This document shows positions 1 to 9,976 of a DNA stretch of 64,000 bases, piece after piece. How positions within the stretch are numbered: position 1 is the stretch's first letter; each line of letters begins with the position of its first letter. Source of the DNA: an uncultured Hoeflea sp. (lineage in GTDB: Bacteria; Pseudomonadota; Alphaproteobacteria; Rhizobiales; Rhizobiaceae); assembly GCF_947501405.1 (NCBI RefSeq), contig NZ_CANMVK010000002.1, forward strand, positions 992,001 to 1,056,000, in the 5' to 3' direction. The notes below the pieces were generated by a model that worked only from the letters and a program-made list of their open reading frames with translations, was not told the DNA's origin and did no database searches. Made by a program: the position numbers and the translations under genes.

Positions 1-946
1 TGAACCCGCTGCCCGCCGCAGCCACAAGCAGCGCCAGAAGATCGTCCTCAAGCCGCATCATCAGCACCTGGCATTCCGGATCGCCGAAACGCACATTGTA
101 TTCGATCAGCTTCGGCTCACCGGCATCGATCATCAGACCGGCATAGAGCACGCCGGAGAATGGTGCTCCCATCTCCGCCATGCCACGCAGCGTCGGCTCG
201 ATGATCTCCTTGAGCGTGCGTTCAATCAGCGCCGGCGTCATCACCGGTGCGGGTGAATAGGCGCCCATGCCGCCGGTGTTGGGCCCGGTGTCGCCATCGC
301 CCACCCGCTTGTGATCCTGGGCGGTGCCGAAGGGCAGGGCGGCTTTGCCATCGCACAGACAGAAGAAGCTCGCCTCCTCGCCGGTGAGGAACTCTTCCAC
401 CACCACTTCCGCGCCGGCTTCTCCGTAGGCGCCTTCGAAGCAATCATCGACCGCCTCCATCGCCTCTTCAAGGGTCATCGCAACCGTCACACCCTTGCCG
501 GCCGCCAACCCGTCGGCCTTGATCACAATCGGCGCGCCCTGCGCCCTGATATAGGCCTTGGCCTTGGGCGCATTGTTGAAGCGTTGATAAGCGGCGGTGG
601 GGATAGCGTATCTGGCGCAAAGGTCCTTGGTAAAGCCTTTGGACCCTTCCAGTTGCGCGGCCGCGGCGGTCGGTCCGAACACCTTGATCCCGGCCGCCTC
701 CAGGGCATCCGACAGCCCGGCGACCAGCGGCGCTTCCGGCCCGACCACCACAAGATCGATGGTGGTCTCGCGGCAAAATCCGATCACGGCGTCATGATCG
801 GAAATTTCGAGATCGCAGATTTCGGCATGCTGGGCGATCCCGGGATTGCCCGGCGCCGCATAAAGCTTGGCGAGCAACGGCGATTGGACGATTTTCCAGG
901 CGAGTGCGTGTTCGCGACCGCCCGACCCGATCAACAACACATTCAT
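1..946 (-). CDS. purD: Phosphoribosylamine--glycine ligase (GAR synthetase), 3' end outside window
   Basis: ATP-dependent ligase that joins phosphoribosylamine and glycine, the second step of de novo purine synthesis, in the cytoplasm. Translating the minus strand gives an N terminus [18 protein letters not shown], the typical PurD nucleotide-binding start. It is followed by an ATP-grasp region with [21 protein letters not shown] and [12 protein letters not shown], all family hallmarks. About 315 residues are present of a usual ~425; the reading frame runs off the left edge and shows no lesion. Two adjacent ATG codons (949 and 946) are possible starts behind a GGAG box; 946 matches the family N terminus better. 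It is divergent from ubiA. Confidence 0.96.
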   Translation of the reverse strand, partial: MNVLLIGSGGREHALAWKIVQSPLLAKLYAAPGNPGIAQHAEICDLEISDHDAVIGFCRETTIDLVVVGPEAPLVAGLSDALEAAGIKVFGPTAAAAQLEGSKGFTKDLCARYAIPTAAYQRFNNAPKAKAYIRAQGAPIVIKADGLAAGKGVTVAMTLEEAMEAVDDCFEGAYGEAGAEVVVEEFLTGEEASFFCLCDGKAALPFGTAQDHKRVGDGDTGPNTGGMGAYSPAPVMTPALIERTLKEIIEPTLRGMAEMGAPFSGVLYAGLMIDAGEPKLIEYNVRFGDPECQVLMMRLEDDLLALLVAAAGSGF

Positions 947-1101
947 CATGGCCGTACTCCGTTCGCTGAGGTCCCGCATTGCGGGAGAGTTGGGCGAGGG
1001 GTAGGGAATCCGCGCCGCAGCGTCAAGATGACGCCGCCACCACTTACCGTCAGGACACAGAATACTTGACGGCGTCATGCCGCGCTGCCAACAGTCGCGC
1101 C

Positions 1102-2064
1102 ATGTCGCAACTCGAAAACCAGACCGCGCCCGAGCCCTCCCGTGTCGCCGATGCGCCCTCGGGCAATTTCGTCTACCGGCTGCTGCCGCGCGCGTTGTGG
1201 CCGCATGCCCAACTCGCCCGCTGGGACCGTCCCATCGGCTGGCAGTTGCTGATGTGGCCGTGTTTCTGGTCCGCCGCACTTGCCGCCAACGTTGCTGCGC
1301 AAATGGGTCAATGGCAGCCGGCAACCACCATCTGGCACCTTGTGCTGTTCATGACCGGCGCCATCGCCATGCGCGGCGCCGGCTGCACCTGGAACGATCT
1401 GGTCGACCACAAGATTGATGCCAAGGTGGCCCGCACCCGCTCGCGGCCCTTGCCCTCCGGCCGGATCTCCCGCAAGGCCGCATACGGTTTTCTCGCAGCC
1501 CAGGCGCTGTTGGGACTGGTGGTGCTGTTGCAGTTCAACCTGTTCTCCATCACGCTCGGTATCGCCTCGCTGGCGATTGTCGCCTTCTATCCCTTCGCCA
1601 AGCGCTTCACCGACTGGCCGCAGTTCTTTCTCGGACTGGCGTTTTCCTGGGGTGCACTGATGGGGTGGGCGGCCTTGTTCGGCGAGCTGGCGTGGCCGCC
1701 GGTGCTGCTTTACGCCGGCGCGATTGCCTGGACCATCGGCTACGACACCATCTATGCCCATCAGGACAAAGAGGATGACGCGCTGGTCGGCGTGCGCTCC
1801 ACCGCGCGCCTGTTCGGTGAAAACACCAAGGCGTGGCTCGGATTGTTCTACGGGCTGTTCGCGGTGCTCGCCGTCGCCGCCTGCTGGATGACCGGCATTG
1901 CCTGGCCCGCCTATGCCGGTCTGGCCATCGCGGTGCTGCTGCTTGCCTGGCAGATCCGGGTGATCGACATTGACGACGCCGACCAGTGTCTGGCGCTGTT
2001 CAAGCTCAACAGCCGCGTCGGTCTGATCGTGTTTGCCGGTCTGAGTGCTGCGGTTTTGGCCTGA
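1102..2064 (+). CDS. ubiA: 4-hydroxybenzoate polyprenyltransferase UbiA
   Basis: Inner-membrane prenyltransferase that attaches the polyprenyl tail to 4-hydroxybenzoate in ubiquinone synthesis. The 320-residue protein is strongly hydrophobic with about eight membrane segments. It carries both Mg-diphosphate motifs: N98-D99-x-x-D102-x-x-x-D106 in the first cytoplasmic loop and D216 plus D223-K-E-D-D227 in the second. Length fits UbiA (about 290-320). I chose the ATG at 1102 because the frame upstream of it encodes no family-like sequence; the open frame extends back to 979. It is divergent from purD. CtaB further along is the paralogous heme o synthase, but the sequence here matches the UbiA branch ([13 protein letters not shown]). 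Confidence 0.95.
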   Translation: MSQLENQTAPEPSRVADAPSGNFVYRLLPRALWPHAQLARWDRPIGWQLLMWPCFWSAALAANVAAQMGQWQPATTIWHLVLFMTGAIAMRGAGCTWNDLVDHKIDAKVARTRSRPLPSGRISRKAAYGFLAAQALLGLVVLLQFNLFSITLGIASLAIVAFYPFAKRFTDWPQFFLGLAFSWGALMGWAALFGELAWPPVLLYAGAIAWTIGYDTIYAHQDKEDDALVGVRSTARLFGENTKAWLGLFYGLFAVLAVAACWMTGIAWPAYAGLAIAVLLLAWQIRVIDIDDADQCLALFKLNSRVGLIVFAGLSAAVLA

Positions 2065-2134
2065 TCACGCGCAAGACCCGGCCGCCTGTTACGAAGCTGC
2101 CGGGTCCCGGTCTTACAAAATTCTGGCTCTGGTG

Positions 2135-2701
2135 TCAGCGCCGCGCGATGATCTCGCGACCTTCAATCTTCATGCGGATGCCCATCTTGCCGGTCGAGCG
2201 GCGAACCAGGAAGCGCGGCCGGCGCTCGGAGATCTGGTTGTGACGGCGGCGGCGGCTGGGGGCAGGGGCGTCGTAATTGATTGCGTTTTCATCCAGCGGA
2301 CGGGCGACGCCATCGGCTTCCACCATCAGCATCGGCAGGCCGTAGACTTCGGCCCAGCTGCGCCAGTCGGCGGCGATATCGCCCAGATCATGGGCCACCA
2401 GCAGCGGCACACACAGGGCCGGGTCGGTGTGATGCAGTTCCAGCGTCACTGTCACGTTTCCATCGCCATGATCGATTGCGCGGGCGGCCACACCCTTAAA
2501 CGCGCGAGCCGGCAGGGCGATCGACATCGGCAGGCCGGATTTGGTCAGGACTTTCTTGACCACGGCACCGCGGTTGTCGAGCGTGACCGAAACCTCGTCG
2601 CGCTCATCGCGCGCCGCATAGGACACGCGTTGCGGGAAATGTCCCGGATCAAGTCGCAGTTCAAATCCCGCCCAAACGGGCTTCAATACAGTATTGGTCA
2701 T
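2135..2701 (-). CDS. DUF6101-like conserved alphaproteobacterial protein
   Basis: A 188-residue cytoplasmic protein of unknown function. From memory it resembles the DUF6101 family found in Rhizobiales next to ubiA; I could not check that by search. The start at 2701 (MTNTVLKPVWAGFELRL) has an AGAAGG box six bases upstream. The N-terminal half looks beta-rich (VSVTLDNRGAVVKKVL, VTVTLELHH). The C terminus is strongly basic (APSRRRRHNQ and RRPRFLVRRSTGKMG), which suggests contact with nucleic acid or a membrane surface, but that is inference. No catalytic motif is visible. It converges on ubiA, whose stop lies 70 bp away. Confidence 0.75.
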   Translation of the reverse strand: MTNTVLKPVWAGFELRLDPGHFPQRVSYAARDERDEVSVTLDNRGAVVKKVLTKSGLPMSIALPARAFKGVAARAIDHGDGNVTVTLELHHTDPALCVPLLVAHDLGDIAADWRSWAEVYGLPMLMVEADGVARPLDENAINYDAPAPSRRRRHNQISERRPRFLVRRSTGKMGIRMKIEGREIIARR

Positions 2702-2988
2702 TTGTGTCGCCTTCTGTAACCCTTGAGAGCCGGTTTTCCGGTCTTCTCGTCCGGGGCTTTTCGCCCTCTCACACGAGCGACAATGCCCCACGGCCCGTTC
2801 CTGGCGGCTTAAGGAGTTGGGTTAAGAAAACCTATGTTTTGGAGATGGTTAGCGAAACGCAACCACCGGTAAGGAACCGTTCACATCCCGATGTGGTCGA
2901 AAAATCGTCGGGTTTTGCTCGCAGGTTTGAGGAAAGCTTGATCCGCTAGAAAACCCCCAGGCCTGTTCCACAGCGCCTGGAGCAGGAC

Positions 2989-5874
2989 ATGACCACAACC
3001 TTTGTGAACTACAATCTCGTCGCCCGCGATCTCAAGGCGGAGATGACCCGTGTTTCCCAGCAAACACAGGTGAGTAGGGAGGCGACATACTTCAAGGAAA
3101 ACATCGGCCAGGTTCGCACAGCGGAGGACTTTGTCAAAGACTACCGGCTCTATTCGTTCGCCATGAAGGCCCACGGTCTTGAGGACATGATCTACGCCGA
3201 GGCCTTCATGCTGAAGGTTCTCGAAAGCGATCTGTCCGACACCAACAGCTACGCCAACCGGCTGACCGACCAGCGCTACCGCGATTTTGCCGCGGCGTTT
3301 CAGTTTGACACAGGTTCCAAGCTCCCGATGTCGGTCAATCAGATCGATGAGGCCATAGGGCTTTACGATGAAACCGTTGGCAGCCTGGACAGCAAGATTT
3401 CCGCCGAGGTCAATTATTACAAGGCGACGGCGGGGAGCGTGGAGAATGTAGACCAGTTTCTCGCCGACCCGAGACTGTTCGACTTCATGACCCAGTCCCA
3501 CGGTATCGACGGCTCGACCGTAAACCGGACTTTCCTGCGCGGCATATTGGCCAGCGATCCCGGTGATCCTGCCAGTTATCTCAACACCAACCTGATTGCC
3601 CAACGCACAGCGGCGGAAGCGGTGCTGACAACGTCACAGCCCACACTTAACGACATCGCCGCGCGCCAGTCCGAAATCGATGACAAAGCCTTCATGGCAG
3701 CCTTTCGCGAAGGCATAGCCTCCATTCAGACCGCGACCAATGAGGCTCTGGTCCGGCAATCCGAGCCGGGTGCGGATGTTGCCGCCATCCAGACGGAAAT
3801 CGATGTCCTCACAGATGGCTTGCACACAACCTACCGTAACTTCATCGAGCTGGCGATGGTCGATCTGAGGGAGGAGGAAAGCAAACTGATCGCCGAGGGT
3901 CGTGAGGACAGTCCGGAAATGACGACCCTGCGCGGCAAGATTGATGCCTGGACCACCGACACCAATTCGCGTTGGACCATTTCCCTTTCCCTCAGGGAGA
4001 TTGTCGATCTGGAAGCCAGCAAGACTGACCAGGGGGCCGATCCTGTATCGATTCAGTCACAAATCGACGCGCTGCGGATGACAATCTCTAATGAACAAGC
4101 CAATCTGACTGTAACAACCAGCGACATGGATGATGCGGTTGCGGCAAAGGATGTGGCGATTGCGGCTTACACACACCTGCCGGAACTGGGCGATGAGACC
4201 AATCAGCTGCTGCAACAGCTGGGCGTTGACATCACCAGAGCCAGGAACTTCATCGCCGCAACAGAGAAATTCCTCGCGCTGGCTTACGCCTACAATTTCA
4301 ACAATGACGGAACGGTTCCAGCCGGCGGTATCCAGACTGAAGCCGAGCGTGATGCCACAACCGAACTCTACATTACCTCCCAGGATCGACTGACCCTGAC
4401 CGGCGCAATGCTCAATGATGAATACTTCCGCGAGACCATCGGCACGTTTGCGACCGTCGAGGAAATGATGGCCGACGAGCGCATCGTCAACTATCTCAAA
4501 TCGGCTTTCAACCTCGACACCTATCTGACCGTCGTTACCAGCACGCTTGAAAACGCCATCACCACAGCGTCAACCGATGCGGACCTCGAAGACCAGACCA
4601 ATTACCTGGTCGCCTTCCATAAGGGCAAGCCGTATTTCGACAGCCTTGTTGCCCTGTCTCGCGCCTTCAACTTCAAGGAAGATGGCACCTTGCCCGATGG
4701 AGTCCAGCCGGTGGATCCCGAGAACCAGTCGGTCCTCTCCAGCCGTTACTTTAGCGGCTACGATGATGCCGCTGAGGAGGAGGATCAGGAGGCTATCCGG
4801 CGAATGCGGCTCGATCTTGTTGGCCTCAACACCACCAATGCCACTGTCAACGATCTGTTCAATAGCTCCGCGGTCTACAATTTCGCGATGAAAGCGGCAG
4901 AACTCGATCCGAACGAAATCCCCCAGCGCATTATGCGCAAGGTGCTGACCAGCGACCTTCAGGACCCGAACAGTTTCGTCAATTCGCTCAAGGACGAGCG
5001 ATATGTGAAATTCGCCCGCCTGTTCAATTTTGATGCAGGCGGTAATGCTACTTCACCGCTGACCGCTCAGGATCAGGGGCAGATGCAGGACATCTCGCGG
5101 GACTACATCATTCAGAAGACCCGCTTTTTAAGTGGTGAAGAGGCGGCCTCGGCCCGCTCGGAAGCCGAGACGGAGGCCAGCTATTATCAGAGAACCCTGA
5201 CCAACATTGATACGCTTGACGAGTTTCTGGCCAACAGGCGCCTGATCGATTTTGCCTTGATCGCAAAGGGCGTCGATCCGGCAAGTATCTCGAACGAAGA
5301 TGTGCAAAAGCTGTTCCGGTCCGACCTTGACGATGCCGACAGCTATGCGAACACCGTTTCTGACATTCGTCTCGCAGAGGTGGTGACATCGTTCAATTTT
5401 GACGCAACGGGAACGTTGATAAAGCGTGACGCGGAGACGATATCCAGTCGCGGCGATTTGTATGAGACAATGAACCTCTATCTGCGCCAGACCATTGAGC
5501 AGGACCGTGGCCAGGAAGATAACGGAGTCCGTCTGGCACTCTATTTCGAGCGCATGTCGCCAACCATCACCTCCGCCTACGATATCCTGGGCGATACGGC
5601 CCTTTACGAGGTTTTCAAAACCATATTCAGCCTGCCCGACGAGATTTCCGGTATGAGCGTCGATGCCCAGGCAGCCCTGCTTGAAGACCGAATGGACCTG
5701 ACCGATCTTGCCGACCCGGAAAAACTCAACAAGCTCGTGGAGCGTTTTACCATCATGTATGATCTGGCAAACGGATCCTCGTCCGCAACCGCGGCGGAAT
5801 TGATCCTGGGCGGATCGTCGTCGGCGGGCATCAGCTTCGATACGCTTCTTTCGCTCAGCCAGCTTGGCCGTTAG
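2989..5874 (+). CDS. Large multi-DUF1217 repeat protein
   Basis: A 961-residue acidic, soluble-looking protein with no signal peptide or membrane segment. It contains several diverged copies of a ~75-residue module typical of DUF1217: aromatic YY/YF start, a D-x-x-L-Y-x-F-A-M-K-A helix, a S-D-L-x-D-x-x-S-Y-x-N loop and an F-x-F-D end. I place copies at about residues 32-107, 141-200, 477-575, 604-685, 730-805 and a weak one at 829-925. Residues ~205-430 look like coiled coil. In rhizobia DUF1217 proteins are usually coded among flagellar genes; none are nearby here. A GGAG box lies just before the ATG. Function unknown; a flagellum or surface role is inference. Confidence 0.85.
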   Translation: MTTTFVNYNLVARDLKAEMTRVSQQTQVSREATYFKENIGQVRTAEDFVKDYRLYSFAMKAHGLEDMIYAEAFMLKVLESDLSDTNSYANRLTDQRYRDFAAAFQFDTGSKLPMSVNQIDEAIGLYDETVGSLDSKISAEVNYYKATAGSVENVDQFLADPRLFDFMTQSHGIDGSTVNRTFLRGILASDPGDPASYLNTNLIAQRTAAEAVLTTSQPTLNDIAARQSEIDDKAFMAAFREGIASIQTATNEALVRQSEPGADVAAIQTEIDVLTDGLHTTYRNFIELAMVDLREEESKLIAEGREDSPEMTTLRGKIDAWTTDTNSRWTISLSLREIVDLEASKTDQGADPVSIQSQIDALRMTISNEQANLTVTTSDMDDAVAAKDVAIAAYTHLPELGDETNQLLQQLGVDITRARNFIAATEKFLALAYAYNFNNDGTVPAGGIQTEAERDATTELYITSQDRLTLTGAMLNDEYFRETIGTFATVEEMMADERIVNYLKSAFNLDTYLTVVTSTLENAITTASTDADLEDQTNYLVAFHKGKPYFDSLVALSRAFNFKEDGTLPDGVQPVDPENQSVLSSRYFSGYDDAAEEEDQEAIRRMRLDLVGLNTTNATVNDLFNSSAVYNFAMKAAELDPNEIPQRIMRKVLTSDLQDPNSFVNSLKDERYVKFARLFNFDAGGNATSPLTAQDQGQMQDISRDYIIQKTRFLSGEEAASARSEAETEASYYQRTLTNIDTLDEFLANRRLIDFALIAKGVDPASISNEDVQKLFRSDLDDADSYANTVSDIRLAEVVTSFNFDATGTLIKRDAETISSRGDLYETMNLYLRQTIEQDRGQEDNGVRLALYFERMSPTITSAYDILGDTALYEVFKTIFSLPDEISGMSVDAQAALLEDRMDLTDLADPEKLNKLVERFTIMYDLANGSSSATAAELILGGSSSAGISFDTLLSLSQLGR

Positions 5875-5916
5875 GCGGCCGCCCCGTCTCAATCATCCGG
5901 CACAATCGGCTGGCCA

Positions 5917-7347
5917 TCAGCGGGCAATCACCTTGCCGGGATTCATGATGCCCCTTGGATCGAAGGCTTGCTTGATCCGCGTCATCATCCCCATCTCCAC
6001 AGGCGACCGGATTGCCGCAAGCTCCTCGCGCTTGAGCTGCCCGATGCCGTGCTCGGCGGATATCGATCCGTCCAGTTCAAGAACAATGGCGTGGACGATC
6101 TCGTTCATTTCTTTCCAGCGCGCGAGGAACGCCGCCTTGTCCGCGCCCACCGGCTGCGAGATGTTGTAGTGGATGTTGCCGTCGCCCATGTGACCGAAGG
6201 CGACAATGCGCGCGCCGGGCATGGCGTCAATCACCGCGCGGTCGGCGCGACCCAGAAATTCAGGCACGCGGGCCACCGGCACTGAAATGTCATGCTTGAT
6301 CGACCCGCCTTCGGGGCGTTGCGCCGGGGACATCGATTCCCGCAAGTGCCAGAAAGCCTGGCGCTGGGCTCCGGTTTCCGCCGCCGCGGCATCGAGGATC
6401 AGGCCCTTGCCGTCAGCCTCCACGAACAGCGTCTCCAGCATCGCGCGCGCTGCTTCCTGGGATTGGCTCGAACTGATGTCGATCAGCGCATACCAGGGGT
6501 GAGGGTCTGAAAGCGGATCGCGCACCCCGTCGATGTGACGGGTGGTGAACTCGATGCCGATGCGCGGTATCAGTTCGAAGCCGGTCAGCGAGGGGCCGCA
6601 CACATCCTGCGCCAGCCGGAACAGCTCGAGCGCGGTCTGCGGGCTGTCAACGCCGGCATAGATGGTCTCCTGACCGCGTGGCGCGGCAAACAGTTTCAGC
6701 ACCGCCGCGGTAATGATCCCCAGCGTGCCCTCCGCCCCGATGAACAGATCGCGCAAATCGTAGCCGGTGTTGTCTTTCTTGAGTGCCCGCAGTCCGTTCC
6801 AGATCTGCCCGTCCGGCAGCACCACCTCGAGCCCCAGGCAAAGCTGACGCGTATTTCCATAGGCCAGCACCGCCGTTCCGCCGGCATTGGAGGAAAGGTT
6901 GCCGCCGATCTGGCAGGAGCCTTCAGAGCCCAGCGACAGCGGAAACAAAAGCCCTGCCTCGCTTGCCGCCTGCTGCGCCTGCTTTAGGATCACGCCAGCC
7001 TCCGCCACCATGGTCTGGCCCATCGGATCGAGCGACCGGATCCTGTTGAGCCGGTTGAGCAAGACCACCACTTCACCCATTTGAGGCCGCGGCGACTGTC
7101 CGCCCACCAGCCCGGTATTGCCGCCCTGCGGCACCACCGCCGTACCGGTCTCGTGGGCCAGCTTGAGGATCGCTGCCACTTCATCGGTGTTCGCGGGACG
7201 CAGCACCAGCGGGCTCTCGCCCTTGTATAGGCCGCGCAGCTCGATGAGATGAGGCTCGATTGCCGAAGGATCGGTCAACGCGTTGGCCTCACCTGTGATG
7301 GCGGCGAAACGGTCGATCAGGCTGGGGTCGGTGAGAGGCGTTGGCAT
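5917..7347 (-). CDS. FAD-binding oxidase of the GlcD / D-2-hydroxyglutarate dehydrogenase family
   Basis: Flavoenzyme likely to oxidise a D-2-hydroxyacid (D-lactate, D-2-hydroxyglutarate or glycolate) and pass electrons to a carrier. The 476 residues show the PCMH-type FAD-binding motif PQGGNTGLVGG (73-83), a second FAD contact GGNLSSNAGG, and the C-terminal domain with the metal-binding GHMGDGNIHYN (about 385) and SAEHGIGQ. Length and motif spacing match single-subunit D-2-hydroxyglutarate/D-lactate dehydrogenases rather than three-subunit GlcDEF, and no glcE/glcF is nearby. Substrate cannot be fixed from sequence. It converges on the DUF1217 gene (42 bp between stops). The Sua5 gene lies 80 bp upstream in the same direction. 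Confidence 0.93.
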   Translation of the reverse strand: MPTPLTDPSLIDRFAAITGEANALTDPSAIEPHLIELRGLYKGESPLVLRPANTDEVAAILKLAHETGTAVVPQGGNTGLVGGQSPRPQMGEVVVLLNRLNRIRSLDPMGQTMVAEAGVILKQAQQAASEAGLLFPLSLGSEGSCQIGGNLSSNAGGTAVLAYGNTRQLCLGLEVVLPDGQIWNGLRALKKDNTGYDLRDLFIGAEGTLGIITAAVLKLFAAPRGQETIYAGVDSPQTALELFRLAQDVCGPSLTGFELIPRIGIEFTTRHIDGVRDPLSDPHPWYALIDISSSQSQEAARAMLETLFVEADGKGLILDAAAAETGAQRQAFWHLRESMSPAQRPEGGSIKHDISVPVARVPEFLGRADRAVIDAMPGARIVAFGHMGDGNIHYNISQPVGADKAAFLARWKEMNEIVHAIVLELDGSISAEHGIGQLKREELAAIRSPVEMGMMTRIKQAFDPRGIMNPGKVIAR

Positions 7348-7427
7348 ATCACTGGATGTACCGCCCGTCCGGTCTCAAGTCGAGAGGGTGCGGGAGCCAT
7401 CCGACGCTCGTGTGGTTTTCAGCAGGC

Positions 7428-8396
7428 TCAGCGAGGTGCAGCGGCGCGGCGGAGCCGGTCGTTGATGGCCTCGCCCAGCCCGGTCATGGGAACCTGTGTC
7501 ACTGCGATGCTCTTGGCGCCGGAGGCATCGGCCTGTTTGAGCATGGAGAAAAGATTTGCCGCCGCCTCGCGCAAGTCGCCGGCGGGCGAAAGGTCGAGCA
7601 CCAGTGCAGCGCGATCCTCTCCGGGCAGGGCTTTCCCTCCAAAGCGCAAGACTGCTTCCCCCGGCTTTGCGTCCGTCGCATCCAGCCGCACAGCCGCATC
7701 CGGCGCGTAATGCGAGGCCAGCATACCAGGCGCTGTTACGGCGTCGGAAGCGCCGGGATCGGCTCGCTCGACAGGGACTTCGCAGACAGCTTCAATTTCG
7801 TTCACACCGATGCCCCCGGGCCGGAGCAGCCGCAGCTGATCACCTTCAACGGCGACAATGGTTGATTCAAGTCCGACACGGCACGGTCCCCCGTCGACAA
7901 TCAATCCGATCCGGTCTCCCAGATCGTCGGCCACATGTTTGGCGGTGGTAGGGCTGATGCGGCCGGAGCGGTTGGCGCTGGGTGCTGCCAGCGGCTTGCC
8001 GAAGGCGCCGATCAGCTCACGGGCGTGGCCTTGCGGTATCCGCACCGCTGCTGTCTCCAGGCCTGCGCGGGCAAGGTCGTGAATCTGTCCGTCAGGATGA
8101 ACCGGCAGCACCAGGGTCAACGGGCCCGGCCAGAAGGCTAAGGCGAGCTTCTCGGCAAGCGGCGAAAACGCCACATGCGCCTTGGCCATCGCCAGATCCG
8201 ACACATGCGAGATCAGCGGGTTGAAACGGGGTCGCCCCTTGGCCTCATAGATCGCCGCAATCGCGTGCGCGTTGGTCGCATCCGCCGCCAGGCCATAGAC
8301 CGTCTCGGTGGAAATCGCCACAGGTTCGCCACGCCGCAGCGTCGCGAGCGCCACGTCCATCGTGGAGGGGTCCGATGCTGAAAGCGTGCGCGCCAT
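7428..8396 (-). CDS. L-threonylcarbamoyladenylate synthase (Sua5/YciO/YrdC family)
   Basis: Makes threonylcarbamoyl-AMP from threonine, bicarbonate and ATP, the first step of the universal t6A37 tRNA modification. The YrdC domain covers roughly residues 10-205 with STETVYGLAADA (29-40), KGRPRFNPL and the APSANRSG nucleotide loop. A further Sua5 domain (about 215-322) makes this the long Sua5 type (322 residues) rather than the short TsaC type. It ends in a basic tail. It is divergent from the GGDEF-fold gene, with 196 bp between the two starts, which must hold both promoters. No partner tsaB/D/E is in the window. Confidence 0.95.
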   Translation of the reverse strand: MARTLSASDPSTMDVALATLRRGEPVAISTETVYGLAADATNAHAIAAIYEAKGRPRFNPLISHVSDLAMAKAHVAFSPLAEKLALAFWPGPLTLVLPVHPDGQIHDLARAGLETAAVRIPQGHARELIGAFGKPLAAPSANRSGRISPTTAKHVADDLGDRIGLIVDGGPCRVGLESTIVAVEGDQLRLLRPGGIGVNEIEAVCEVPVERADPGASDAVTAPGMLASHYAPDAAVRLDATDAKPGEAVLRFGGKALPGEDRAALVLDLSPAGDLREAAANLFSMLKQADASGAKSIAVTQVPMTGLGEAINDRLRRAAAPR

Positions 8397-8592
8397 GCCG
8401 ACCTGACAACAAGCACTTGAGTGTGCGCGGCCGATCTAACAGGCACGAAGACTTGACGCAACTTTGGCCCACGTTGCGGTCTGTCGCCGGACCAATTGCG
8501 GCATTGTTTCAAATTGCGCGGATTATGTTCAGCGCAGGGTCAGAAATTTCCGGCATTCAGGCTGTCTGTAGACCACCTGCGGGAACGCGCCC

Positions 8593-9654
8593 ATGAACAA
8601 ACAGCCCTCATTCGCATCGTCCGTAGCACTTCGCGTTGCTACCGCCATGTACCAGATGGGCATTGACGGTTTGCCGCGCAATTACGAGCTGGTCTATGAG
8701 GCCTATTCAGGGGCCAATCCGGAGCTTGCCCGCGATTTCGTTGCCTTGGGTAAGACCAAGTCGCAAAAGGATCTCGACGATCTGGGGCGGAGATATCTGC
8801 CCCACCATCATGAGGAGACGGCGGTCTCGCGAACCAATGACCGGGTGCGGCTGCAGATTACGAACGTCATGGATCTTCTCAAACAGGAGAAGTCCGCCTT
8901 GTCCGATTACAGCAAGCTAATCGGCGAGGCCTCGCGCACCATAGGCTCGAACGGCACGGTCGATCCCGACTTGCTTTCCCGTTCGATCCGGGAATTGTCA
9001 GCGGCCACCCGGCGCAAGGCCTCCGACAACGAGGCTATGGCGGCCGAGGTCGAGACCCACACCGCCGAGCTTGAAAGCGTCAGGCAGGAAATTGACCATC
9101 TCCAGCGGCTAAAGTTCGTGGACCCGGTGACGGGACTGGCCAACCGCCGGGCTTTCAACAAGGCTGTGGCCCGTATTTACGCCAATCCCGATTTGCCGAT
9201 GATGTGTGGACTGGCCTTTGCCGAAATCGATGATTTTGACCGCTTGTGCGAAGCCGGAGGGCCGGGCGCTGCCGATCATATCTTGCGGCAAGTTGGAGAA
9301 GCCCTGAAAACCGCCGGCCCGCCGGGCGATCTGGTGGTGCGGCTGGATGGACATTGTTTCGCGTTCCTGCTCAACTCAGGCGACGAGACCGAAATTATGC
9401 GGCTGGTCGACGCGTTGCGCCAGGCGGTGGGATCGAGACCGGTGGTACATGCCAAGACAAACCAAAACCTCGGCTGCCCGGCGCTTTCGGCGGGCGTGGC
9501 GATGTCGGTGATAGCCGACGGGCCGCGCCAGCTCATGGCCTATGCCGAAAAGGCCCTGGCGGCATCGCACGCCAATGGCGGCAACCGCGCCACGCTGTTT
9601 TCCCGCACCGCTGAGGCAGGAGCCGGCGGCAACTGGATGATCTACCGGCCCTGA
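8593..9654 (+). CDS. GGDEF-fold protein with degenerate signature, probably not a cyclase
   Basis: A 353-residue cytoplasmic protein. Residues ~1-165 are helical with a coiled-coil-like stretch (about 125-172). A GGDEF-type fold starts at the conserved DPVTGLANRRAF (from D177). The place where the GG(D/E)EF catalytic loop should stand reads R-L-D-G-H-C-F (motif at 252-256), followed by the usual AFLL strand. Both acidic residues of the signature are therefore gone. Known diguanylate cyclases need that loop, so loss of activity and a role as a GTP or c-di-GMP-responsive regulator or protein partner is inferred. It stands alone, divergent from the Sua5 gene. Confidence 0.85.
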   Translation: MNKQPSFASSVALRVATAMYQMGIDGLPRNYELVYEAYSGANPELARDFVALGKTKSQKDLDDLGRRYLPHHHEETAVSRTNDRVRLQITNVMDLLKQEKSALSDYSKLIGEASRTIGSNGTVDPDLLSRSIRELSAATRRKASDNEAMAAEVETHTAELESVRQEIDHLQRLKFVDPVTGLANRRAFNKAVARIYANPDLPMMCGLAFAEIDDFDRLCEAGGPGAADHILRQVGEALKTAGPPGDLVVRLDGHCFAFLLNSGDETEIMRLVDALRQAVGSRPVVHAKTNQNLGCPALSAGVAMSVIADGPRQLMAYAEKALAASHANGGNRATLFSRTAEAGAGGNWMIYRP

Positions 9655-9976
9655 AGCGCCCTTTGCCGCAGCCATTGTGATCTCGCAGCACAAGCACGGC
9701 AGCAGCGCTGCTGCTCACCCGGAGGCTGGGCCGGATCCGTAAAAGCCTGGCGATCGGTGGCTCTGGTCTCATCGCATCCCCCGCCATAGATAGGGACTAT
9801 GTGCGAAACCGTCGCTTGGCGGTTATCGTGCAGTCCGGTCAGGTCGCGCCAAATCGCCATGATTTTTGCGGCCTCGGGCCAGATCGAAAATTGACGTTTA
9901 CGTAAAAATCACTTAGCCGTAATCTCAATCGCCAACAGCGCTGTCGAGACTGACGTGGAAGCAGGGAGAAGACCAC
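9655..9976. other. 322-bp intergenic region
   Basis: Between the GGDEF-fold gene and the acyl-CoA dehydrogenase. I see no convincing gene in either strand. The first 200 bp are GC-rich and featureless. The last 90 bp become AT-richer and hold the palindromic operator candidate at 9891-9906 and a GGGAG box at 9964 that serves the dehydrogenase start. Confidence 0.6.
9891..9906. promoter_or_regulatory. Candidate operator upstream of acyl-CoA dehydrogenase
   Basis: An imperfect 16-bp inverted repeat with arms TTGACGT and ACGTAAA around a TT centre (6 of 7 pairs match). It lies 70 bp upstream of the acyl-CoA dehydrogenase ATG. The form resembles sites I recall for MerR-family regulators of fatty-acid and branched-chain amino-acid breakdown in proteobacteria (LiuR type). 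No such regulator gene is in the window, so the link is inference. Confidence 0.4.
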
